From the NCBI GenBank assembly GCA_963576735.1, contig OY755196.1, positions 7,669,912 through 7,733,911 of the forward strand: a stretch of 64,000 nt of DNA. The letters are read 5' to 3'. Below the pieces are notes generated by a model. It was given only the letters and a program-made list of their open reading frames with translations. It was not told the origin of the DNA and made no database searches. Shown piece by piece: positions 10,232-20,155 of the stretch. The first letter of the stretch is position 1. The number at the start of each line of letters is the position of its first letter. This DNA comes from Bedellia somnulentella (Eukaryota > Arthropoda > Insecta > Lepidoptera > Bedelliidae). The translations under genes and the position numbers were made by a program.

Positions 10232-10655
10232 AAACATGACCGTATTTGCAATTAGAAATGACGACCAGCAAATTGCACGAATCGCAATGCAAATATAAAC
10301 AGAAACCAAACAAATTTATCCCGCAAAATTTCAATTTCAATCTCAATTTCATTTCACTCAAACGTAATGCGCGGCTAATGACGTAACTCACGACCAACTG
10401 TCATAACTGACAGTAAAGCGAACCAATGAGAAGCGGCCATATGCTTTGTGTCATTGTTTGAAAATAGAACAGACTGCGGTTTTGTGTACCGAGTTCGCTT
10501 ATCTTTCTAAAGTTTGTATTCTCCTTGGTTTTAAAATGATGACCTCTTTGTCGAAACTGCATGCAGTTAAAAAAGTTTTGTTAATTGTCTATTTGATACT
10601 TTCATACGTTTACTCACGCAGATACTTGCGGATGCTACTTGTACGATTCTAAAAA
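10232..10655. other. Unassigned non-repeat stretch
   Basis: Less repetitive in appearance than most of the window. An open frame at 10446-10652 includes an internal MMTSLSKLHAVKK followed by a hydrophobic run, which could mimic a signal peptide. There is no homology I recognise and no clear splice context, so it is not called as a gene. Confidence 0.3.
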
Positions 10656-10882
10656 TACATATATATTCATCCCGAAAAGGGGTAGCCAGAGCTTCAGAAC
10701 TAGAAACTCCTCAGCCACATTTGAAATTAGATAAGGGCTAGATGGTAGAAATGAAGTATCATTGGGGATGACTCCAACCGCATCGCCCAAAAACCACTTT
10801 AAAAAGCCCCATACCCTTAGTCACCTCTTACGACACCCGTGGGTAGAAAGGGGTAGTGACATTCTAAGCTGGCACTACATAG
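10656..10882 (-). repeat. SINE-A, second subtype
   Basis: Full length, from CCCGAAAAGGGGTAGCC to GCTGGCACTACATAGC. Confidence 0.85.
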
Positions 10883-11094
10883 CGATTCCAAAACTCTTTT
10901 GTGATTTTTTTTGTATGCATCAATGTTTTTGTACTTAATGGTTTTAAGTGTTACACTTTTTCTTTGAAACTTTTTCTGATTGGTCTCAAACGTCTTGCTT
11001 TGTGGATTTTAACTGATTTTACTGTCAATATTTGCTTACTATATTTTTTTGGAACTTTATTTTAATCCATCCTTAACAAGACTAATAAAAATAT

Positions 11095-11388
11095 GCCGTG
11101 CAGTGTCGGACGTGCATCCTAGACTAATAAAAATATGCCGTGTAGTGTCGGCTTAGAATAGCACTACCCCATTTCTTCCGGTGGGTGTACATAAGAGGCC
11201 ACTAAGGGTATTAGGGCTTTTAGAGGATTTTTGGGCGATGCGGATGAAGACCCATCACCAGCAACCTTTATATTACCATCTTTTACCCACTTAAATTTCC
11301 AAAAGTGGCTGAGGAATTTTCAATTCCTTTGCTCTGGCTTCCCCTTCTAGAGATTTATAGCCGTGAGTATATATATGTATGTATGTAC
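11095..11388 (+). repeat. SINE-A with duplicated head
   Basis: A 15 bp head scrap (GCCGTGCAGTGTCGG) precedes the complete copy at 11139. The sequence ACTAATAAAAATAT lies before the scrap, again before the full copy (11123-11136), and after the tail (11387-11403, longer A run), so the target duplication appears three times. Confidence 0.85.
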
Positions 11389-11403
11389 TAATAAAAAAAA
11401 TAT

Positions 11404-11950
11404 ACCGGTAATGTGGAATAGTAATATGATGGCTAATTGAAAATAAAAAATGTATCTTTATAATTAGAACTTTCTACTGAAAGTTTCTGCAACAAATGTG
11501 GCTGTCAATGAATGAAAACTTTAGTGAGATCTGTGTATTTTATTCAATACTCGCAATAGCATCAGGCATAATTCTCAAATATTAGCATTTACAAGATTTT
11601 GATTATTTTCATATCCATCACAGCGCCATACGAGATACCAAAAATTTCACAGTACACACATGAATTTACATAATCTCGCAATAATATTATCTTCCTCGAT
11701 TTAGCTTAATTCTCTCAAACTTGGTAATTTCAAAGATTCTGAGAGCCGACACATCTGGCGTCCGTATTACGTGAATTATTATGTTTACACGAGATATAAA
11801 TTACCGTGTGACGTCACGCTAATTTGATCGTCAACAGAATAGGTAGCGCCCTATATGATGGAACTTGGATTAGCAAAGAAAATGTAGAGGAATGTAGCAA
11901 AAATATTAGTAAAGTAGGTATGTAAAAAGAATATTAAAACTAGATGGTTA
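11404..11950. other. No recognisable feature
   Basis: AT-rich. No coding signal and no repeat shared within the window. Confidence 0.45.
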
Positions 11951-12450
11951 TCAACGGAGTCGTAAGAGGCGACTAAGGGTATGGGGCGTTTTTTTAACTA
12001 GTTTTTGGGCGATGTGTTTGGAGACCCATCACCAACGGTACTTTATTTCTACCAACTTATCTCCTTTCAACGTCCGATTCGGTATGCAAAGTACTAAAGT
12101 GATGCTGATTACAAAACCATTTCGAGATATTATGGTTATAAACAATATTTTCTTGAAATTATATCAATTGAAGCTAAGATGACTGTTATTTTATCAAAAA
12201 ACTGCAACAGTGTTTGACCTTCAATGTTGTTTGAAAGACATACATAGGTTTTGCAGTTTATTAATAAAATATCGAGAATCATAGGACTCATTTTAAATGG
12301 AAAATATTCAAATTAGTGTTTTATTTTCGTGTTTGCTATCGAATAAAAATATTTAATAAATACCAAAAAAAAACTTTGCATACCGAATTGCGGCTGAGGT
12401 GTTTCTAGCTCGGAAGCTCTGGCTACCTCTTTTTGGGATTCATGGCCGTG
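11951..12450 (+). repeat. SINE-A split by a TIR element
   Basis: The 5' part runs to 12079 (CTTTCAACGTCCGATT) and the 3' part resumes at 12386 (AATTGCGGCTGAGG). Joined, they restore the normal SINE order. The insert is described separately. Confidence 0.8.
12080..12385. mobile_element. Small non-autonomous TIR element nested in SINE-A
   Basis: Ends in perfect inverted repeats CGGTATGCAAAGT / ACTTTGCATACCG. It is 306 bp, AT-rich and non-coding. A 3 bp ATT duplication is possible but cannot be separated from the palindromic end. Confidence 0.75.
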
Positions 12451-12537
12451 AGTATTGTACAGATTTCAAGTACTATTGCTACAGATTTCTCAAGTAAACC
12501 AAGGTGCAATTTTCTAAGTACATATTTAATTTTAGCC

Positions 12538-12950
12538 GTGTAGTGCCGGATTAGAATGTCACTTTTACATACGGGTGTCGTGAGAATCGACTAAGGGTAT
12601 GGGATGTTTTAAGCTATTTTTGGGCGATGCGGTTCCTTCCGGACCTTCTTCTTACCATTATTTCTTACCATGGATAACTCTTAATTATTATTGTTTTTAC
12701 TCCTGTTGTTTTGTTTTGTTTTTTTTTATTACTCTTTTATATCTAAAGCACAGATTATATAAAAATAAATAGGCTGTGCCTAGGTTGGGAACCCCTGTAA
12801 ATTGACAATGCTGTGTTTCTTTTAATAAACGTTTTTTTTTACTTTTTTTTTTCTTCTTCTATCAACTTGGCTTAGCTTAGGTGTCAGTAGCTTAAAAGCA
12901 CTGGCTACTCCTTTTTATGGTCGTGAATTTATGTAATGTAAGTATGTATT
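12538..12950 (+). repeat. Degenerate SINE-A, interrupted
   Basis: The head part (12538-12650) and tail part (12868-12950) are separated by ~215 bp of T-rich sequence of unknown origin. Confidence 0.6.
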
Positions 12951-13006
12951 AATTTTATGTTTCTTCCTGGCAGTCCAAATATTTTAGCTAGTCTAAGTGA
13001 GAAGTA

Positions 13007-13253
13007 GACTGTGTATTGTCGGCTTAGAATAGCACTACCCCATTTTTTCCGGTGGGTGTACGTAAGAGGCGACTAACAGTATTGGAGCTATCAAGGGATT
13101 TTTGGGCGATGCGGTTGGAGAATCATCACCAACAACCTTTATTTCACCATCTTTTCCGTACTCAACTTTCCAAAAGTGGCTGGGAAATTTCTAATTCTTT
13201 AGCTCTGGCTACCACTTTTAGGGATTTATAGCCGTGAGTATATGTATGTATGT
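13007..13253 (+). repeat. SINE-A, full length with target duplication
   Basis: Flanked by AAGTGAGAAGTA at 12995-13006 and 13254-13265, which defines both ends. It shows that SINE-A inserts by target-primed reverse transcription. Confidence 0.93.
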
Positions 13254-13329
13254 AAGTGAGAAGTAATTATAAAACTGATTCATGCTATACTGATATCTGG
13301 AGCCAAGTTATTTTTGATAAAAAATTGTT

Positions 13330-13404
13330 GCAGACGAATTTCTAATTCCTTAGCTCTGGCCACCCCTTCTAGGGATTTATATCCGTTAGTATATGTATGT
13401 ATCG
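13330..13404 (+). repeat. SINE-A 3' fragment
   Basis: Only the last ~70 bp and ATGT tail. Positions 13405-13664 are unassigned. Confidence 0.75.
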
Positions 13405-13664
13405 CATATCTGAATTAAAATCGCAGCCACTCGCCTGTATCGGCTTTGTTTCAATGAGTCGTAAAAGGTCAATGATAACACCAAATTTCCATGGTATACA
13501 ATTAATCCAAAACCGCTCTTTGGCAAACAAACATGGCAGATAACGGTGATAAGAGATAACAGTGTTGACAGTACAACTATCAGAAGAATGACGATCTATT
13601 AAAAAATTTGTTAGAACATTTTTTTGCGACAAAATGGTAAACTATCATTACATAAACTACATAC

Positions 13665-13902
13665 AATTACTCACGGCTATAAATCCCTATAAGGGGTAGC
13701 CAGAGCTAACGAATTAGAAATTCCTCAGCCACTTTTGGAAGTTGCGTGGGGAAAAGATGGTAAAATAAAGGTTGTTGGTGATGATTCTCCAACCGCATCG
13801 CCCAAAAATCCCTTGACAGCCCCAATACTGTTAGTCGCCTCTTACGTACACCCACCGGAAGAAATGGGGTAGTGCTATTCTAAGCCGACACTACACAGTC
13901 TA
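13665..13902 (-). repeat. SINE-A, full length
   Basis: ATAAACTA occurs on both sides (left near 13650, right near 13905), so the copy is probably complete with a short target duplication. Confidence 0.88.
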
Positions 13903-13929
13903 TAAACTATATCTAATTTATCATTAGAG

Positions 13930-14110
13930 TCAAAAGTCAAAAAGTTTATTTTTCAAAATTAAGTAAAAAAATAACATTTTTTTAACGTATTTTTTTTTTT
14001 TTAATTTATCATTAGTCCGTTGCTTTGGAAGGTGTTCGTGAAGAGAAGAAGCTACAAAGAAACTCTTTACATTCACATTTTGTCATTTTTTAAACTAACA
14101 TTGTTAGAAT
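13930..14110 (-). repeat. Repeat R, copy 1 (probable LINE 3' end)
   Basis: Shared with 50924-51085, including GTCCGTTGCTTTGGAAGGTG. The minus strand ends in AAAATAAAC, a polyadenylation-like signal, which suggests a LINE 3' end. Confidence 0.55.
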
Positions 14111-14331
14111 TAGAACTAACTCAGGAACTCACGTCTTCTGCATGAGACGCGGTGGTGTTGCCAGTAACCAATATAGGTAATACTACACTTAGTTGATTTT
14201 CAATAAATTTCAGTTTTGGCAATAAACATGAATAACAATCAAAGATAAAATATTATTCCTCATAAATACCGTAATGTTTTTCTCAGTTAGTCTAACACAA
14301 CTTTTAAAAATGTACACATCTATTCTGCTTA

Positions 14332-14550
14332 TGCTGTGTAGTGTCGGCTTAAAATTGCACTACCCCAAATTTTTCCGGTGGGTGTACGTAAGAGGCGACA
14401 AACGGTATTGGGGCTATTAAGGGATTTTTATTTTTACCTTCTTTTCCCCACTCTACTTTCCAAAAGTGGCCGAGGAACTTCTTGTTCCTAAGATCTGGAT
14501 ACCCCTTGTAGAGATTTACAGCCGCGAGTATATGTATGTATGTATGTATC
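14332..14550 (+). repeat. SINE-A with central deletion
   Basis: The GCGATGCGGTTGGAGACCC block is deleted. Both ends are intact, with four ATGT units. Confidence 0.83.
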
Positions 14551-14657
14551 TATTCTGTAATACAAATATAAACTTTAAAAATAGCTTGTGTTAATAACGG
14601 TAACATTTCAATATCAAATTCAGTTCATTAAACTAGCAGTATAAAGTCAGTGATGAC

Positions 14658-15407
14658 CATATGTCGGGGTTTTCGGTGCGGGAATAGTTGACATTAGCCA
14701 AAGAGTAGGTATTGTCTTAAAACAGAATGTAGGTATAAATAAGTATTATTTTAAAGTACAAACCTTCTTTTCCGTGTTTTCTTTTTATTTTAAATATAAG
14801 AAGCGATACAGGCTGCAAGTCTGTCCATCAGCGATAGTCTAAAAATTGTTCATAATACCTATCAAGGTATTTCCAAATTAAACTTGAGCGTAAAAGGAAA
14901 ACGTATTTTTAATAAACTGAAGTTGGTTTTAGAAAAGAATTCTGGCTATAGTACACTAAAAACTATGAACGAATTATTACAAGGCAAAGAAATAGAACTG
15001 CGATCACCAACTTTGCGTGCAACAATAGATTCCTAAAAAAAAAATTAAATATGCACCTATTACAACTGCCGATGTGGAAAGATCGTTCAGTACGTTTTGA
15101 AATGGATATTTACAGCAAGACGTCGCAGATTAACCGTTCCCAATATAGAAAAAATATTAATAGTTTATTCTGAACACCGTGACAACTACTAAAACTTCAA
15201 AGTTATATAAATATATATTTGTTTTGTTTTTTCATTATTTAATAGAGTGTATATTATGAGCTGTCGCATATACACTCGCATATATATGCAAACTGTCGCA
15301 GAGAGGTAGGTATTCATTAGGCATAATATGATACTTTTTCAGACTAACCTATCTGTTTATCTCTACTCTTTCTTAAATCATTCCCGCACCGAAAACACCG
15401 ATGTATG
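14658..15407 (+). mobile_element. hAT-family transposon, deleted copy
   Basis: A perfect 8 bp target duplication GTGATGAC lies at 14650-14657 and 15408-15415. The ends are inverted repeats: CATATGTCGGGGTTTTCGG at the left, and CATACATCGGTGTTTTCGG when the right end is read in reverse. Both continue TGCGGGAA. At 750 bp it is far too short for an autonomous hAT and retains only the end of the transposase. Confidence 0.9.
14790..15190 (+). pseudogene. hAT transposase C-terminal dimerisation region, degraded
   Basis: Translation in broken frames gives APITTADVERSFSTF, then after a frameshift WIFTARRRRLTVPNIEKIL and IVYSEHRDN before a stop. The DVERSFS block and the following RRRxLTxxNIEK block mark the dimerisation domain at the end of hAT transposases. 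The stretch upstream (ISKLNLSVKG...KLVLEKNSGY) looks like the preceding helical part. The catalytic core and zinc finger are missing. It cannot act on its own. Confidence 0.8.
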
Positions 15408-15415
15408 GTGATGAC

Positions 15416-15772
15416 GAATAAACTCGATCCGTGATGACATGATAAACATCACGTCATTTGTCAGAAGAGTGATGAAGTTATTTTCAGCTTGTGTGCAATT
15501 ATAACACAGCGCTTAAAAACGTGTAAGAGATGACAGAAGGGCAAAATTTTCTCTATTTCAATTCAGATTTTCTTATTTATTTCCACACGGCATAAAATTC
15601 GAACCTGAAAAGAATAAAAAGAGTGGCTGGTGGAGAAAGAGTAACCAAGTAAAATCTGACCGGATACATTCGGTATTTACCGAATTTATTGTTCCTTAAA
15701 GCCAGTCTTCAATCGGCTTTTGTGACAGACCGTATTTTATAAGAATGTACATATACACCAACTCTTTATAAA
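15416..15772. other. No recognisable feature
   Basis: AT-rich sequence between the hAT relic and RTE-1. No shared repeat seen. Confidence 0.4.
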
Positions 15773-15784
15773 TATAAAAATATA

Positions 15785-17502
15785 AGAGATGAACAGGGTG
15801 AATTGGCGACGGATGAAAGTAGCATGAAACGGGTATGGAAGAATTATTTTGAGGGACTGTTTGAAAAAGAGGATGCATCCATTTCTTCGCCAATCGACAG
15901 TAATGTTGATTAGAACGAAGAGATGGGTGATTTCAGTGACAGTGAGATTAGTATGGAAGAAATAATGAAAGCAATGAAAAGTATGAAAGTAGGGAAGGCG
16001 GCAGGGTATGATAGGATTACTATCGAAATGCTGAGGGCTGGTAAAGGGTTGGTGGCTTCTTGGTTGTACTTCCTTTTCCAAAAATGCTGGTCGAGTGGCA
16101 AAGTTCCTCGAGACTGGTGCAAGGCGGTGATTGTGCCTCTATATAAAGGAAAGGGGTCACACCAAGAGGCTAAAAACTACCGCGGCATCAGCTTACTCAG
16201 CATTGTTGGTAAATTGTATGCTAAGGTACTGATTGAAAGAGTGATGAATGAAACTGATGAGAAAATATGGGATGTGCAAGCGGGATTTAGGAAAGGAATG
16301 GGATGTATGGATCAAATCTTCTCTCTAAGGAGCATCACTGAAAAGTTCTTAGCTAAGAACCAAAAGGTGTATTGCTCCTTCATTGATTTAGAGAAGGCGT
16401 ATGATAGGGTGGTAAGAAAGTGTTTATGGGAGGTGTTATCCAAGTTCGGTTTGGGGAGTCAACTTATACGTGCATTGGTATCACTCTATGAGGATTCTAG
16501 TGCATGTGTAAGAGTAAACGGGGAAAACACTGACTGGTTCGGAATCTCTAGAGGTGTCCGACAGGGATGTGTAGCTTCTCCGTGGCTCTTCAATTTGTTC
16601 ATGGATGACTGTTTGACAGAGTTGCGTGAAAGTGATTATGGACTAAGGATGGGTGGATTCATCATTAAATGCCTCTTGTATGCTGACGATCAAGTGCTAC
16701 TTGCATCATCGGCAGAAGAGTTGCAAGAGATGATGAATATTGTATGTGAGTCTTTTGTAAGAAAGGGAATGAGGGTGAATGTGGATAAGACCAAAACGAT
16801 GGTTTTTGAGAGACAGGAAGATGTGACAGAATGCGTGATTGCGATTGATGGTAAGGATGTGGAACAGGTGAAGGAGTTTGTATATCTGGGAAGTTTGTTT
16901 ACAAGGGATGGAAAATGTGATGAAGACATTGAAAGAAGAGTGAAAAAGGGGAATGCGGTAAATGGAGCAATGAATAGCCTAATGATCAGTCAATCGGTGT
17001 CTAAAAAGGCCCGAATGGCTGTGCATGATGCTGTTCTTGTTCCTACGCGTATGTATGGAAGCGAATGTTGGGTGTGGCAGAAGAAGCATGAGAGCAGAGT
17101 GAATGCAGTAGAGATGAGGTCCCTCAAAAAATTTGTAATGTTAGATTGTGTGACCGAGTGAGAAATAGCGTTATTCGTGAAAAGTGTGGTGTGAAAGATG
17201 ATATTGTAAGAAAGATAGAAAAAGGAATGTTGAGATGGTTCGGGCACATAGAGAGGATGGATGATAGAAAATTGGTAAAAGGGATCTATAGAGCTAGTGT
17301 GGATGGTAATGTTAGTAGAGGACGACCACGGAGAACACACTTGGACCAAATTGAGAGTGTACTCAAAAAGGCTGGCGTCCGAAGTATGAAGAATAAAAGA
17401 GCATGTATGAAAAGATTGATGGATGTAAACGAAGCTAAAGAGGTTTGTCAGGATCGTACGAAGTGGCGATCGATAGTCTCTGCCTACCCCAATGGGAATT
17501 AA
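15785..17502 (+). pseudogene. RTE-1 reverse transcriptase, one stop and one frameshift
   Basis: A stop at 15911-15913 (TAG where copy 2 has TGG) and a frameshift near 17130 split the reading frame into a leader, 15923-17161 and 17146-17502. The middle part is a reverse transcriptase: PLYKGKGSHQEAKNYRGISL, motif A FIDLEKAYDRV, motif B GVRQGCVASPWLFNLFMDD, motif C LLYADDQVLLAS, then VNVDKTKTMVF and FVYLGSLFTRDGK. The C-terminal part has MLRWFGHIERMDDRK, a block common in RTE/BovB-like LINEs. Role in the family: synthesis of cDNA on nicked chromosomal DNA. Placement in RTE is inferred from the motifs and the short-repeat tail; a related clade is possible. Confidence 0.9.
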
Positions 17503-17521
17503 TGGCGTGAGTATATGTATG
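15785..17521 (+). mobile_element. RTE-1 LINE, copy 1, 5'-truncated
   Basis: Bracketed by the 12 bp repeat TATAAAAATATA at 15773-15784 and 17522-17533. It ends GGCGTGAGTATATGTATG with ATGT units. The endonuclease and part of the linker are lost, as is usual for dead-on-arrival LINE copies. The same 3' sequence is found on many fragments in this window and on SINE-A. Confidence 0.92.
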
Positions 17522-17644
17522 TATAAAAATATAATTTACTAGCTTTTTACCTGTTCGAAACCAAGGTGAATGACTAATATATACTTATCAAATGTTTACA
17601 TATTAATTTATTTTGATCAGTATTGCAAAGTTAAAAGTTAAAAG

Positions 17645-18017
17645 CGACATGATAGTCCAATGGGTAAGAGCACCCGCCCGAAAAACAGAAGGGCGTGAGT
17701 TCCAATCCTGGGACGGGCCTACACCAATTTGTCTTTTCTAAAGTCATATGTGTGGTTAATTTATCATGGTTGCTAACGGTGAGGGAAAACATCGTGAGGA
17801 AACCCACATGGCTGAGTTGTACTTAGTCATGTGACAGTGTATTCGTACAAAACGGCGATAGGCCTGCCCCCTATCACGTGAGTACACTGTCTAAGCAAAA
17901 CGTGGGTACCTTCTCTGGAAACTAGATGGCGCTTGCCATGTGAGTTCAGGAGTATTGGTACCTCTGCCAACCCCTTCGGGGATAAAACGGCGTGAACGTT
18001 TATGTTATGTTATGTTT
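17645..18017 (+). repeat. SINE-B, full length, variant head
   Basis: The head differs from the main type (TGGGTAAGAGCACCCGCCCG; GAGTTCCAATCC) while the body is standard, as if a different tRNA-like head had been joined to the same body. Confidence 0.88.
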
Positions 18018-18537
18018 ATTGCAAAGTTGTCTAGGTTACCTCGTAGATTTGTGTTTTAATTGTCTTAAAAACTGACATCAACAAGTCAACTCATCGTTTG
18101 TGTCGTATGAAGTAAATACCCTAAGGTATATACAACTGTTATAATTCAGTAGGTAGAACACTATCCTATCTTGCAGGGTATGGGACCCTTAGTCCCTCTC
18201 ATGACACCCGTGTGTAGAAAGAGTTAGAGATATTCTAAGTTCGGACAGATTTATTTCAAATTTTGCACACTTATCGAGAATGAACGACATCGCAATTTAA
18301 TACGTATATCTCATTATGCTGATTAGTATCGCTAGGATTAAATAATTTCAGTAGGTGTAGGACTAAAAATAAAAATTATATATAGTTTAAAAAAACACGC
18401 TTTTGAAGCACATCCAGCTAAAAGTTGAATTTAAATCCTCGTGGAAAAGCATAGAGCGCTCTTTGACATGTCTCGTCTATCGAGCTACCCACGCTTTTTA
18501 AATAGGGACTATTTATACTCAACTCTAAAAAAATACT
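18018..18537. other. Mostly unassigned
   Basis: Contains a head-like scrap at 18135-18180 (AATTCAGTAGGTAGAACAC) and a SINE-A head scrap in reverse near 18180-18240. No coding signal. Confidence 0.4.
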
Positions 18538-18610
18538 CAATCGTTCACGCCGTATATCCCCGAAGGGGTTGGCAGAGGTAATAATACACCTGGTGTTCAG
18601 CGTATATCTT
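18538..18610 (-). repeat. SINE-B 3' fragment
   Basis: Contains CGTTCACGCCGTATATCCCC to the CTGGTGTTCAG block. Confidence 0.7.
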
Positions 18611-18810
18611 CTAACCCCTATTAACACTTATTTATGTCTTTCCCTCGCACGCAAAAAATATTCGGATTTTGACGTTATGTATAGAGAAATTTTAATATTG
18701 GCACTTTTTAGTCGATAAAATCAACGATAACTAGGGAGGTATAGTTGGATTCTTTGAATGTACTCACTCAAGAGTAAACCTGTAGTTAGAAAGGGGTAGC
18801 GACACTCTAA

Positions 18811-18948
18811 CGCCCGATTTCTGAATTGAGTATTCATGCTGAGAACGACTTAAGTATCGTTTTGTCTCATTCAGTTGTTCAGATTTCAATGCGACAGAAC
18901 GATACTTAAGTTGTTCTCAGATGGAATACTCAATTCAGAAATCGGGCG
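18811..18948. mobile_element. 138 bp foldback element, copy 1
   Basis: Two ~56 bp arms are near-perfect inverted repeats (CGCCCGATTTCTGAATTGAG at the left; its reverse complement at the right) around a ~26 bp loop. It interrupts a SINE-A head (TCTAA before, then AAAGTCGGCGCC), so it inserted after that SINE. Non-coding. Confidence 0.88.
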
Positions 18949-19170
18949 AAAGTCGGCGCCAAATATATAAGTTCAAAATACCTGCACCAAAAATCCCAAA
19001 TTTCTATAATAAACGTTGAAATTCCTAAGTAAGTCAACATAATGAAATTCCTTGAGGTCACAGTTTTCCCTAACCGAGATACTTTGAGAACAAGCGAGTG
19101 AGATTGATTAGCTCGGATCTTTCATTGACCTTTGGAGATTATAGGCTTCTATATATTGCGTAGATTTGGG

Positions 19171-19357
19171 CCGTGTAGTGCCGGCCTATAATATCACAAC
19201 CCCTTTCTACCCACTGGTGTCGTAAGAGGCGACTAAGGGAATGGGGCTTTTTTAAGTCAGTTATCAACTTCTAAATGTGGCTGAGGTGATTCTAATTCGT
19301 TAGCTCGAGCTACCCCTTCTATGGATTTATAGCCGTGAGTATATATATGTATGTAGG
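19171..19357 (+). repeat. SINE-A with central deletion
   Basis: Jumps from TTTTTTAAGTCAG to TTATCAACTTC. Both ends are intact. Confidence 0.8.
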
Positions 19358-19399
19358 TTCTAAATACCTGAAATCTACCAAAAATCCCAAATCTCTATA

Positions 19400-19530
19400 A
19401 TATTCGTTAAAATTCCGAACTAAATTAGTTAACATAATATAATAAGATGCGAACAAGCGAGCGAGATTGATTAGCACGGATCTTTCATTGACCTTTGGAG
19501 ATTATGGGCTCCTATATATTGCGCGTTATG
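19400..19530 (+). repeat. Local duplication of the SINE-A flank
   Basis: The sequence before the SINE at 19171 (GATTGATTAGCTCGGATCTTTC and the following ~40 bp) recurs before the SINE at 19531 with few changes. This points to a segmental tandem duplication of about 360 bp that included a SINE-A. Confidence 0.7.
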
Positions 19531-19716
19531 TGTGCCGTGTAGTGCCGGCTTAGAATGTCAATACCCCTTTCTACCCACGACGGATGTCCTAAGAGTGTTT
19601 TTTGGGCGATGTGGATGGAGACCCATCACCAACGATACTTTATTTCTACCATATTGTCCCCGTATGAACTTCGAAATGTGGCTGAGAATATGGCTATGAG
19701 TATATGTATGTATGTA
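19531..19716 (+). repeat. SINE-A, second unit of the local duplication
   Basis: Head and tail are present, but the 3' body is largely deleted (CTGAGAATATGGCTATGAG). Confidence 0.75.
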
Positions 19717-19821
19717 TGAATATATTGCGGTTCAAGGAGAATGTAACTGCGGTCTAACTTGCGACTTGCTTTGTGAAACTTTTGTAATTTGTTGCTTGTA
19801 GTTGGCTCTATTGATATTTAG

Positions 19822-19975
19822 ACATACATTTATACAAACATATACTCACGGCTACAAATCCCTAGACGGGGTAGCCACAGCTAAGGAATGAGAAATTCCT
19901 CAGCCACCTATGGAAAGTTGAGTGGGGAAAAGATGGTAAAATAAAGAAGGTTGTTGGTGATGGGTCTCCAACCGC
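19822..19975 (-). repeat. SINE-A 3' part, fused to SINE-B
   Basis: Stops in the middle of the GGTCTCCAACCGC block and continues directly as SINE-B in the opposite orientation. Confidence 0.8.
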
Positions 19976-20155
19976 GACAGTGTATTCGTACAAAACGGCG
20001 ATAGGCCTGCCCCCTATCACGTGAGTACACTGTCCATGCAAAACGTGGGTACTCTGAACACCAGGTGACAAAGTCACAAGATGTTCAGAAGTATTAGTAC
20101 CTCTGCCAACCCCTTCGGGGATATTCGGCGTGAACGTTTATGTTATGTTATGTTC
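19976..20155 (+). repeat. SINE-B 3' part, fused to SINE-A
   Basis: Starts at ACAGTGTATTCGTACAAAAC and runs to the TTATG tail. The head is lost at the junction. Confidence 0.85.

Noticed and set aside
10446..10652. 68-codon frame with a possible signal-peptide-like stretch
   Set aside because: No family recognised, and the only support is a hydrophobic run in AT-rich DNA.
15910..17349. Several 70-119 codon frames antisense to RTE-1
   Set aside because: Shadow frames; no family signature, and the sense strand has clear reverse transcriptase motifs.
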